The position numbers were made by a program, and so were the translations under genes. DNA of 22,271 nucleotides from Spirochaetota bacterium. Lineage in GTDB: Bacteria > Spirochaetota > Spirochaetia > Treponematales > Rectinemataceae. The stretch is taken from assembly GCA_029265255.1 (NCBI GenBank), contig JAJUJQ010000019.1:1-22271 (forward strand), in the 5' to 3' direction. The notes under the pieces are model-generated. The model made no database searches, was not told the DNA's origin, and saw nothing but the letters and a program-made list of their open reading frames with translations. Shown one piece after another: positions 15,207 through 22,163 of the stretch (position 1 is the first letter of the stretch; each line of letters opens with the position of its first letter).

Positions 15207-15956
15207 ATGGCAGGATCGCTTTTCAAAGACAGGCTCGCCCTGGTTATCGGTGGGAGCGGAGGTATCGGCCGCGCCGTAGCCACCCAGCTGGCGCAGCGCG
15301 GGGCAACGGTCATTGTCCATGGCCGCAGGAACGACCAATCGCCTACGCGTCGCGATGCCAGCTCCTTCCTTCAATTTTCCTGTCCCTTCGAGCGACCTGC
15401 TTCTTTCATCGAGGCCCTGGACAGGTTTCTTTGCACGCATGTCTCTCCACCGTTGCCGCGCGAACCCGATATTGTGGTGTGCGGCTATGGCCCTTTCCTT
15501 GAAAAGCCCCTGGAAAGCACAACCCCCGACGACTGGGAACTGCTCGTGCTTACCAACCTTGCCCTGCCTGGTGCGCTCGCGAGCCGCTTCCTGCCAGGCA
15601 TGAAGGCAAGGTCATTCGGCCGACTGCTCTTCTTTGGCGGAACACGTACCGATGCGATCCGCCCCTTCTGCAAGACAGCTGCCTACGCGTCCGCAAAAAC
15701 AGGCCTTGGCGTACTTGTTAAATCGATTGCCGCGAGCGGAGCCGAACATAATGTCGCCGCACTCCTGGTCTGCCCAGGCCCCACCGATACAGAATACCTT
15801 GATATCGCGATGCGCGCCGCCCACGCGGCCCTCGCGCCCGGCGGCCGCCTCATCCCTCCTGCCGATATCGCCCGCACCGCCCTCGACTTGCTTGACGCCG
15901 ACCCCTGCATTGCCTCCGGCGCCATACTTTCGCTCGACAGCGGCTTTAACCCCTGA
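15207..15956 (+). CDS. Short-chain dehydrogenase/reductase family protein
   Basis: A 249-residue Rossmann-fold protein. The cofactor motif GGSGGIG (residues 15-21) and the YxxxK pair (YASAK, near 158-162) define the SDR family, and the C-terminus LSLDSGFNP is the usual SDR ending. Two conserved positions are altered: the NNAG strand reads VVCGYGP, and the catalytic serine about 13 residues before the tyrosine is absent (the region reads FFGGTRTDAIRP). It may still reduce a carbonyl substrate with a threonine substituting, or serve another role; the substrate cannot be inferred. The gene stands alone, with its own promoter 6 nt before the ATG, and is co-directional with its neighbours. An arginine-containing GRRND after the second strand suggests NADPH preference. 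Confidence 0.85.
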   Translation: MAGSLFKDRLALVIGGSGGIGRAVATQLAQRGATVIVHGRRNDQSPTRRDASSFLQFSCPFERPASFIEALDRFLCTHVSPPLPREPDIVVCGYGPFLEKPLESTTPDDWELLVLTNLALPGALASRFLPGMKARSFGRLLFFGGTRTDAIRPFCKTAAYASAKTGLGVLVKSIAASGAEHNVAALLVCPGPTDTEYLDIAMRAAHAALAPGGRLIPPADIARTALDLLDADPCIASGAILSLDSGFNP

Positions 15957-15989
15957 CCTGAGCTGTCCGCACGATATGTGTTCTGCGGT

Positions 15990-16018
15990 TTGACTTTTCA
16001 CTCGCGCGCACGTATTAT
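15990..16018 (+). promoter_or_regulatory. Promoter of the STAS-YbjN-PspA operon (leaderless)
   Basis: -35 TTGACT (15990-15995, five of six), 17-nt spacer, -10 TATTAT (16013-16018, five of six); the ATG at 16028 lies 9 nt downstream. One of the best sigma-70-type promoters in the window, and it leaves no room for a ribosome binding site. Confidence 0.65.
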
Positions 16019-16027
16019 TGAACCACG

Positions 16028-16570
16028 ATGGCATCACGTCTTCTCTCACGGATTCAGAAAATCCCGCAGCCCGGCGCAGGCGCGCTCGTCTCCGCCTCGG
16101 TAGATTCCGACTTCCCCGAGTGCGCGATCGCCTGCTTCCAGGGCGCCGTCACCGATGAAAACATCGAGACCGTGGCCCACTCCTTCGATACCATCGCGAC
16201 CGATGGTATCCGCTTCCTGGTCATCGATTTTTCAGAGGTGGAAGACATAAGCTCATCGGGAATGGGACTCTTGCTTGCCCTTCGCCACTCCATGCGCGAT
16301 CGTGGTGGCGAACTTGTGCTCTGCAGCCTGCGCCCCCGCCTGGCACGCTTCATCCAGACCCTTGGGCTGGAAGAATTTTTCTCGGCAGCTCCTGATGCGG
16401 CTACTGCGATTCAGGGACTGAAAAGCCTGGGGGCTGGTACCTTCCCCCTCGCGACACGCTGTCCCGCCTGCGATACCCCGCTGGAAATTGCCCGGCCTGG
16501 TCGCGGCCGATGTCAGACCTGCGAAGCAATCCTGACCGCCTTCCCGGACGGGAGACTTACGCTCGGTTAA
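16028..16570 (+). CDS. STAS domain protein with C-terminal zinc ribbon
   Basis: A 180-residue protein. Residues about 28-130 form a STAS (anti-sigma-factor antagonist) domain: LVIDFSEVEDISSSGMGLLLAL contains the serine that is phosphorylated in SpoIIAA-type antagonists (Ser76 by position relative to the Gly). The C-terminus holds two CxxC pairs (Cys145/148, Cys162/165), predicted to bind zinc, followed by a short tail FPDGRLTLG. Canonical SpoIIAA proteins (about 117 residues) have no such ribbon. It should bind a partner kinase or anti-sigma factor depending on phosphorylation, but no such partner is encoded in the window. It heads a likely operon with a YbjN-like gene and pspA, suggesting a link to envelope stress. 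A leaderless start is predicted. Confidence 0.85.
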   Translation: MASRLLSRIQKIPQPGAGALVSASVDSDFPECAIACFQGAVTDENIETVAHSFDTIATDGIRFLVIDFSEVEDISSSGMGLLLALRHSMRDRGGELVLCSLRPRLARFIQTLGLEEFFSAAPDAATAIQGLKSLGAGTFPLATRCPACDTPLEIARPGRGRCQTCEAILTAFPDGRLTLG

Positions 16571-16584
16571 TAAAGCGAAAAGCA

Positions 16585-16600
16585 GCCGGCATTGCCGGCA
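16585..16600 (+). other. Short hairpin before the YbjN-like gene
   Basis: Two copies of the palindrome GCCGGC separated by ATT lie just upstream of AAGGAGG (16602-16608) and can form a 6-bp stem. No U-tract follows, so it is unlikely to terminate; it could stabilise or partly gate the downstream message. Confidence 0.3.
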
Positions 16601-16613
16601 TAAGGAGGTGGCG

Positions 16614-17009
16614 ATGTCAACATTGCCGAAAGTAGAGCAGTACCTCATCGACCTGGGCATTTCCTATCAGGAAATTTCTAAAGATGCCTGGCTCATCGAG
16701 GACGAAAACAAAGGCTATCCCAAAATGATGATCTCGGTCTCCGAACCGCTCGTCATCATCAGCGCTGATGTCATGCCCGTGCCCAAAAAGAACGCCGAGC
16801 CGCTCTTCCGCACCCTTCTCGAACTCAACGCGACCGACCTTTTGCATGGTGCGTACGCTATTAGCGGCAGCGACATCGTCGTCATCGACACCCTCGAGCA
16901 CGCCTCAATGGACAAGGAAGAATTCCTCGCCTCGATCGAGTCGATATCGTTCGCACTCCTTGAACATTACAAAAAATTGACGGATTATATCCGAGCCACG
17001 GAGGAATAA
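16614..17009 (+). CDS. YbjN domain-containing protein
   Basis: A 131-residue acidic cytoplasmic protein with the YbjN / type III secretion chaperone-like alpha-beta fold: an N-terminal helix, strands around WLIED, KMMISVSE and LVIISADV, a helix ending LLELNA, then GAYAISGSDIVVIDTLEHA and a long C-terminal helix. Such proteins are thought to act as stress-linked regulators or chaperones; no enzyme activity is expected. An ideal AAGGAGG lies 5 nt before the ATG at 16614; a GTG at 16608 in frame is buried in that site and is rejected. It lies 43 bp after the STAS gene and 3 bp before pspA, so it should be made together with PspA. Confidence 0.85.
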   Translation: MSTLPKVEQYLIDLGISYQEISKDAWLIEDENKGYPKMMISVSEPLVIISADVMPVPKKNAEPLFRTLLELNATDLLHGAYAISGSDIVVIDTLEHASMDKEEFLASIESISFALLEHYKKLTDYIRATEE

Positions 17010-17012
17010 CCC

Positions 17013-17705
17013 ATGGGTATCTTTGATCGCCTGAAAACAGTTATCTCTTCAAACATCAATGCGCTCATTTCAAAAGCCGAAAACCCCGAAAAAATGCTCA
17101 ACCAGATGATCATCGACATGAACGAGCAGCTCATCGAGTCTAAAAAGGCCGTCGCCATGGCCATCGCAGACGAGAAGAAACTCGAGCGCGAGATGATGGA
17201 AAACAAAGCCAAGGCCGAAGAATGGGAAAAGAAGCCCATGCTTGCGGTACGCGCGGGACGTGACGACCTCGCCAAGGAAGCCCTCCTCCGCAAGCAGGAA
17301 TTTGAAGGCTACTCGGTCCAGCTCGCCCAGCAGTGGGAAGCCCAGAAGCAGTCGGTCGAAAAACTCAAGGAAGCCCTCCGCCAGCTCCAGACCAAAATCG
17401 AAGAAGCCAACCGCAAGAAGAATATCCTCATCGCGCGTGCCAAACGTGCCGAGGCGCAGGAGCGCATCAATCAGACCATGTCAAGCCTAGCCGGCAACAA
17501 GAGCGCGTTTGAAACCTTTGAGCGGATGGAACGCAAGGTCGACGAGATCGAAGCCCGTGCCGAGGCCATGAAGGAGCTTGAGGATGCCTCAAGCGGCGCA
17601 AGTCTGGAAAAACAGTTTGCGCAGCTCGAGTCCTCTCCGCAAGCCGCGGATGTGCTTCTCGAGGAGCTGAAGAAGAAGATGCTCACAGAGGACGCGGGGA
17701 AATAA
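17013..17705 (+). CDS. pspA: Phage shock protein A / IM30 family protein
   Basis: A 230-residue peripheral membrane protein of the PspA/Vipp1 (ESCRT-III-like) family, which assembles on stressed inner membranes to preserve their integrity. The N-terminal amphipathic helix (MGIFDRLKTVISSNINALI) is present, followed by the AENPEKMLNQMI segment typical of helix 1 and the long hairpin with EEWEKKPMLAVRAGRDDLAKEALLRK. A Glu/Ala-rich helical region follows and the protein ends LEELKKKM plus a short tail. Length matches the family. GGAGG (17000-17004) precedes the ATG. It is the last gene of the STAS-YbjN-PspA group. No PspF, PspB or PspC is nearby, so control must differ from the enterobacterial system. 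Confidence 0.95.
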   Translation: MGIFDRLKTVISSNINALISKAENPEKMLNQMIIDMNEQLIESKKAVAMAIADEKKLEREMMENKAKAEEWEKKPMLAVRAGRDDLAKEALLRKQEFEGYSVQLAQQWEAQKQSVEKLKEALRQLQTKIEEANRKKNILIARAKRAEAQERINQTMSSLAGNKSAFETFERMERKVDEIEARAEAMKELEDASSGASLEKQFAQLESSPQAADVLLEELKKKMLTEDAGK

Positions 17706-17751
17706 TTTCTTTTCCGGACGGAACAAGGATGCCCCAGCACTCTGTCGCAAG

Positions 17752-17773
17752 CTTGTGGAAAACTTGTTGAAAC
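17752..17773. repeat. Tandem TTTTCCACA-like repeat, cluster 1
   Basis: CTTGTGGAAAA is followed immediately by CTTGTTGAAAC, an 11-bp tandem repeat with two mismatches. Read on the minus strand the first copy contains TTTTCCACA, close to the DnaA-box consensus TTATCCACA. Confidence 0.45.
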
Positions 17774-17863
17774 ACTGGGGATATTCGGTGGACGACGCAA
17801 ACAACTCCACCGGGCCGCGAATGTCGCCCACCCAGGATAGCCCTTGTTAGCTCCTGGCATTGT

Positions 17864-17911
17864 AAAGAATAAAAGACAAGGCCGTCGACATCTTCATGTC
17901 GACGGCCTTGT
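17864..17911 (-). terminator. Intrinsic terminator of murA
   Basis: A perfect 16-bp stem (17876-17891 with 17896-17911) closes a 4-nt loop. On the minus strand it is followed by CTTTTATTCTTT, a U-rich tract, while no U-tract follows on plus. It ends transcription of murA about 70 nt after its stop codon and may partly block read-through from pspA. Confidence 0.85.
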
Positions 17912-17948
17912 TACACAGGGCGGCCACACCCTCACGAAACCCTCACAA

Positions 17949-17981
17949 CCTGTGGAAAACCTGTGGAAAGCCTGTGATTAT
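17949..17981. repeat. Tandem TTTTCCACA-like repeat, cluster 2
   Basis: Three consecutive 11-bp units begin CCTGTGGAAAA (17949), CCTGTGGAAAG (17960) and CCTGTGATTAT (17971). The first contains TTTTCCACA on the minus strand and the second one mismatch from it. The third overlaps the murA stop codon. The 11-bp step puts all units on one face of the helix. Confidence 0.5.
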
Positions 17982-19261
17982 TCCTCCGGCTCACGCCTTA
18001 TATGGGCACCAACAGCAGCCAGACGCTCCACCAGATTCTCGTAGCCCCGCTCGATCTGATAGATGTTATGAATCGTGCTCTCGCCTTCCGCACACAGCGC
18101 GGCAATCACCATCGCCATCCCTGCCCGTACATCCGGCGACACCAGCACCCCGCCCACCAGCTTCGACGGCCCATACACAATCGCCCGGTGCGGGTCGCAG
18201 AGCACAATGCGCGCGCCCATCGAGATCAGTTTGTCCACAAAGAACATACGCGACTCGAACATCTTTTCGTGAATCAGCGCGACGCCTTCCGCCTGCGTGG
18301 CGATTACCGTCATGATAGAAGTGAGGTCGGCTGGAAATCCTGGCCAGGGAGCGTCATCGATCTTGGGAATCTGACCACCAATATCGGGCACCACTCTCAG
18401 TTGCGCCGTTGTATTGGGCTTGAGCGATAGCCCTTTCAGGTCCCAGCTTACCCCAAGCCTGGCGAATCCTACCTTGAGCGGTGGCAAATCCTCTGACCGT
18501 ACCCCATCGATCCAGAGATCGCCTCCGGTTACCGCCGCCAACCCGATAAACGAGCCGAGTTCCATGTAATCAGGGCCAATGGCGTAGTCGGTCCCAGCAA
18601 GCGTGTGTGAACCATGAATGACAAGGCGATTCGAGCCAATACCGTCGATTCGCGCACCCATGCTCGTCAGCATCACACAGAGATCCTGCACGTGTGGTTC
18701 GCAGGCAGCGTTCATGAGCACCGTGGTGCCCTCGGCGAGAGAAGCCGCCATGATCGCGTTTTCCGTCGCCGTGACCGACGCTTCATCCAGGAAGACCGGA
18801 GCGCCTGCCAGCCGTGGAGCGGAGAATGTAAGTGTATTATCGATGGTAATGCGGGCGCCAAGCTCCTGCAGGGCAAGCACATGCGTATCGATACGCCGGC
18901 GGCCTATGGTATCGCCGCCGGGAGGAGGCAGCACCGCCTTGCCAAAGCGCGCTACCAAGGGGCCCGCAAATAGTATGGATGCCCGCACCTTCCGCGCGAG
19001 CTCTTCCGGTACCTCATGGTTCCGGATGCCCCGCGGGTCCACCCGCCATACATGGTCTTCCTGCTGTTCGACCATCGCTCCCAGATTCCTCAGCACATCG
19101 AACATGACAAACACATCCTCGATGGCTGGGATATTGCGCAGTGTCACTGGCTCGCTCGCCAGCACGGTCGCGGCGATGCAGGGGAGCGCTGCGTTTTTAT
19201 TGCCGGAAAGCCGGATACGTCCCTTGATGGGATACCTGCCTTCAATCAGATATCGATCCAT
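17978..19261 (-). CDS. murA: UDP-N-acetylglucosamine 1-carboxyvinyltransferase
   Basis: A 427-residue cytoplasmic enzyme adding enolpyruvate from phosphoenolpyruvate to UDP-N-acetylglucosamine, the first committed step of peptidoglycan synthesis. GNKNAALP (20-27) carries the conserved Lys22, and the ADLTSI and RMFFVDKL segments are intact. The active-site loop reads PPPGGDTIGRRRID, with Asp117 where most bacteria have the cysteine that fosfomycin alkylates. This substitution is known from Mycobacterium, Chlamydia and spirochaetes, where the enzyme works and is fosfomycin-insensitive. Two ATGs are possible, 19267 and 19261; I choose 19261 because a TTGACC/TAGAGT promoter ends directly at 19268, leaving 6 nt. 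That is the leaderless spacing seen elsewhere in the window. A strong terminator follows. Confidence 0.96.
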   Translation of the reverse strand: MDRYLIEGRYPIKGRIRLSGNKNAALPCIAATVLASEPVTLRNIPAIEDVFVMFDVLRNLGAMVEQQEDHVWRVDPRGIRNHEVPEELARKVRASILFAGPLVARFGKAVLPPPGGDTIGRRRIDTHVLALQELGARITIDNTLTFSAPRLAGAPVFLDEASVTATENAIMAASLAEGTTVLMNAACEPHVQDLCVMLTSMGARIDGIGSNRLVIHGSHTLAGTDYAIGPDYMELGSFIGLAAVTGGDLWIDGVRSEDLPPLKVGFARLGVSWDLKGLSLKPNTTAQLRVVPDIGGQIPKIDDAPWPGFPADLTSIMTVIATQAEGVALIHEKMFESRMFFVDKLISMGARIVLCDPHRAIVYGPSKLVGGVLVSPDVRAGMAMVIAALCAEGESTIHNIYQIERGYENLVERLAAVGAHIRREPEE

Positions 19262-19267
19262 GGACAT

Positions 19268-19296
19268 ACTCTACGCGCGCGGGGTTCGAGGGTCAA
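19268..19296 (-). promoter_or_regulatory. murA promoter (leaderless)
   Basis: Minus-strand -35 TTGACC (19291-19296, five of six), 17-nt spacer, -10 TAGAGT (19268-19273, four of six). The -10 abuts the first possible ATG, so translation must begin at the second, 6 nt downstream. Confidence 0.55.
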
Positions 19297-19334
19297 GCAA
19301 GCCCCCTGCTTCATCATGCTCGGAATAGTGAATC

Positions 19335-19363
19335 AAAAAAAGCCCCCCTTCAGCGGGGGGCTT
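19335..19363 (-). terminator. Intrinsic terminator of the flavoreductase lipoprotein gene
   Basis: A 9-bp stem AAGCCCCCC (19340-19348) with GGGGGGCTT (19355-19363) and a 6-nt loop is followed on the minus strand by a run of seven Ts. It lies 20 nt after the stop codon at 19383 and separates this unit from murA. Confidence 0.9.
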
Positions 19364-19382
19364 GGAATCATGAGAAAACCCG

Positions 19383-21890
19383 TCACTCACCCTTTGCCGC
19401 GGCGTTGCCCGCAACGCGTCCTGATACAATGATTTCCATGATGGCATTGCCACCAAGACGGTTGCCAGCGAAAAAGCCTCCCGTCACCTCACCGGCAGCG
19501 TACAAGCCGGGGATCACCTTGCCTTTGGTGTCAAGCACGTGACGGCTCGTGTCAACCTTGAGTCCGCCCATGGTGTGATGCGTCGATGGCGCCAGGAAGC
19601 GGACCATAATTTTATCAATCTTGTAGGTACTCTTAATGTAGTTCTTGTTGGCGTCCTGCTGGCAGCTGCCGATAGTGCCTCGGTACGCGGATTTTGATGG
19701 TACCGGTGGCTTATCGGTTGCGCCGATGATGTAGGCATCATACTCAGTGATCGTTTTTCTGAGTACCTCGGCGTCGATCTTGAGGAAAGCAGCAACTTCA
19801 TCCAGCGTTCCTATGAATATTCTTCCCGGTACATTGGTCGCGGTAGTTGGTGCACCCGTCGCGCTAGGAGCAGCCATAAAGTTCGCCGGATTGCTGAGCT
19901 CAATATACTGGCCACCAGGCCCGCCAAAGTCAAAGGCAGCCTGGCAGAGCACATCGCGTTCAGCGGATTCGTCTACATAGCGTTTGCCTGCGTTGGGAGT
20001 TCCTGCGGGGCTTATGTAAATAACAGTCTCTCCGGTTCCTCCTGCGAGGTTGCCGTTGTCAACCCAACCGAGAGGCATGAGCTGAGTCCATCCCATGCCT
20101 GTCACCGCAGCGCCGACAGCCTGGCCCATAATAATCCCTTCACCCTGCGCCACATTGCGATTCGTTGTCTTGATGGAAGGAGTGAGGTCTTTGGAACTCC
20201 AGTATTCGTTGGTATCGATGACCATCTTGGTGTTTGCGGCATAACCGCCCGTAGCAAGAATGACACCTTTTTTCGCGGTGATCTCTACCTCGGTTCCGTC
20301 GTATTGGACCGCTTTGACACCAACGACTCGCCCGTCCTTTGTGATGAGCGACTTTGCCGTGGTGCGATATATGATCTTATTCTTGGGATTGGCTTTAAGC
20401 AGCGTGTTTTCCATGACCTTGAAGTACGCGCCCCATTTGCCCTCGTAAATCACATTGTCCACTTTACCATTTACAACCGGGTTGATGCGCTGCCAGAGAC
20501 ACCCAATGAGCGTAGACTGGGCGTTTGCGATCTTCGCACCCTGCTTCTCGAGCCACGGCCGGATGTTATAGGCCTCACGGCATATCTGATCGACCAACTT
20601 GAAATCACCGTAAATCCACTTATCCTTCGTTTTGTTCAGACGAATTCCGCCGTAGTATGTCTGGAATATATGAAGTTCAGGCGTACTGAACAAAGTCAGA
20701 TCGGTTTCCTTCTTGCCGGCTGCTAAATGTTTTTCGGCATAGGCAAGATATTCTCTAATTTGACTCTTCAATGTAAGCAGAGTAGGAAGGTACTCCGGAT
20801 GCACACCTCGAGCCGGCAGATTGTAGTCATCAACACTCTTGATGGCATTCTTGTCCTGTACTTTCTCGTCAAATGGCTTCTCGCTCCAGTTAAGAATCAT
20901 TTTCAGTGTCGCGAGGCGCCCGACATCACTTTTTACCTTCTGAACCACTTCACCTGTGGGTTCGTAAATTCCGGTTGTCGCTTCCGGATTTTTGGGATCC
21001 CAGACCATGGAGGGCTGGGTTGCTTGGAAGGCGCCACCGGATACAAGAGTATTACCACCCATTTCCGCTGCTTTCTCGATGACAAGAACAGTCGCTCCGG
21101 CCTGTGCCGCCTGCGCCGCCGCAGCCATCCCCGCGCCACCTGCGCCAACGATGACCACATCATACGTATCGGTGATCTTCTTGCCAGGAGTTAGTACGAA
21201 CGGCTTCGCGCCCTTTCGGAGTGCAGCAACATCGCATCCAGCCTGCTTGGCGGCATCCTCTACCGCGGCCAGAACCGCGCGACTTGTGAATGTTGCACCA
21301 GACACCGAATCCACGCCAGTAGATGTGTGCGCTATGATATCCTTGAAGAGTATCGGATACGCAGAGGTTCCCACATGGTCGGTTTCCTTCGACTGGACAA
21401 CTTGAATGTCTGTGATGGCATTCTCAGTGAAAGTTACTTTAAGAGATACATCGCCATTGTATCCCTTACCTGTGCCGACATACGATCCAGGCTTGAAGCC
21501 TATAGGAACAACCTTGGCGATTTCCCCACGTGCCTGCTTCAACGCAGCGCCGAGCGCTTCAGCGATGGCTGTGGAGGTTATCGTAGCGCCTGAAACGGTG
21601 TCTACTTTGCCATTGCTCGCAACGATTTTCTGGGGTAGTTCGGCGACAGCCCTGCCACCGAGAGCGGGGGTTTCCTTATCTCCCACGATTTTCACGGCCG
21701 TGATTTTTTGGGTATCGACGGTGACTGTGACGGCGACATCACCACCATATCCTTTTGCAGTAGCCGTGTAGGTTCCCGGTACATAGACCCCGGATGTCGT
21801 GGATGATGTAGGCGTGTTGGTACATGCCAACATCATCAGCGCAACCACCATCAGCATGGTGATAAGCGTGAGGCTTCTCTTTCTCCTCAT
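19383..21890 (-). CDS. Lipoprotein with two FMN-binding domains and a fumarate reductase-type flavoprotein domain
   Basis: An 835-residue exported protein. A signal peptide ends in a relaxed lipobox, LMMLAC, with Cys23 as the acylation site and a Ser/Thr linker after it. Two FMN_bind domains follow (about 36-120 and 132-217), each with an SGAT motif (Thr103, Thr200), the threonine to which ApbE attaches FMN covalently. From about 243 the FAD_binding_2 domain begins (DVVIVGAGGAG, 244-254) with GKRYVDESAERD, HHTMGG and the C-terminal GNRLGGNA motif of the flavocytochrome c/fumarate/urocanate reductase family. It should pass electrons from membrane donors through FMN to FAD and reduce an unsaturated acid or similar acceptor; no heme motifs are seen. 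The start at 21890 is supported by AGGAGAGG (21899-21906). A terminator follows. The acceptor is unknown. Confidence 0.93.
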   Translation of the reverse strand: MRRKRSLTLITMLMVVALMMLACTNTPTSSTTSGVYVPGTYTATAKGYGGDVAVTVTVDTQKITAVKIVGDKETPALGGRAVAELPQKIVASNGKVDTVSGATITSTAIAEALGAALKQARGEIAKVVPIGFKPGSYVGTGKGYNGDVSLKVTFTENAITDIQVVQSKETDHVGTSAYPILFKDIIAHTSTGVDSVSGATFTSRAVLAAVEDAAKQAGCDVAALRKGAKPFVLTPGKKITDTYDVVIVGAGGAGMAAAAQAAQAGATVLVIEKAAEMGGNTLVSGGAFQATQPSMVWDPKNPEATTGIYEPTGEVVQKVKSDVGRLATLKMILNWSEKPFDEKVQDKNAIKSVDDYNLPARGVHPEYLPTLLTLKSQIREYLAYAEKHLAAGKKETDLTLFSTPELHIFQTYYGGIRLNKTKDKWIYGDFKLVDQICREAYNIRPWLEKQGAKIANAQSTLIGCLWQRINPVVNGKVDNVIYEGKWGAYFKVMENTLLKANPKNKIIYRTTAKSLITKDGRVVGVKAVQYDGTEVEITAKKGVILATGGYAANTKMVIDTNEYWSSKDLTPSIKTTNRNVAQGEGIIMGQAVGAAVTGMGWTQLMPLGWVDNGNLAGGTGETVIYISPAGTPNAGKRYVDESAERDVLCQAAFDFGGPGGQYIELSNPANFMAAPSATGAPTTATNVPGRIFIGTLDEVAAFLKIDAEVLRKTITEYDAYIIGATDKPPVPSKSAYRGTIGSCQQDANKNYIKSTYKIDKIMVRFLAPSTHHTMGGLKVDTSRHVLDTKGKVIPGLYAAGEVTGGFFAGNRLGGNAIMEIIVSGRVAGNAAAKGE

Positions 21891-21921
21891 GTGACTACCT
21901 CTCCTTCCTTTTAAATAATTT

Positions 21922-21927
21922 ACTATA
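21922..21927 (-). promoter_or_regulatory. Candidate -10 of the flavoreductase gene
   Basis: TATAGT on the minus strand (five of six consensus bases) lies 31 nt before the ATG at 21890, giving a short leader with the AGGAGAGG site. No convincing -35 is found at the proper distance in this AT-rich stretch, so an activator may be needed. Confidence 0.35.
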
Positions 21928-21988
21928 GAGCTATTTTTATCTAATAGCGATTTTGAGGATATCACCATCATGAATGCGATGCAAGTAA

Positions 21989-22015
21989 TTTTTGCAAAAA
22001 AATTGATAGATCTAT
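21989..22015. promoter_or_regulatory. Adjacent palindromes upstream of the flavoreductase gene
   Basis: A perfect 12-bp palindrome TTTTTGCAAAAA (21989-22000) and a perfect 10-bp palindrome ATAGATCTAT (22006-22015) lie next to each other about 100-125 bp upstream of the flavoreductase start, in an AT-rich patch. They could be operator sites, but AT-rich DNA gives such palindromes easily. Confidence 0.2.
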
Positions 22016-22163
22016 TGATTTATATATCACATAACGCAGCAGAATGGTAAAGAATAGTACGATATTAGTTTGGATTACATTGGCGACACCTGCATATTTA
22101 TGCGTGACATCCTCAGCATCACTAAGACTCAGGCCATCGGCATCATGAGCCATGTCGCGGGTT

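Noticed and set aside
16585..16600. Terminator between the STAS and YbjN-like genes
   Set aside because: The short GCCGGC hairpin has no U-tract, so read-through is expected.
17752..17981. Calling this the replication origin
   Set aside because: The repeats differ from the strict DnaA box, no AT-rich unwinding region adjoins them, and no dnaA, dnaN or parAB gene is nearby; reported only as a repeat array.
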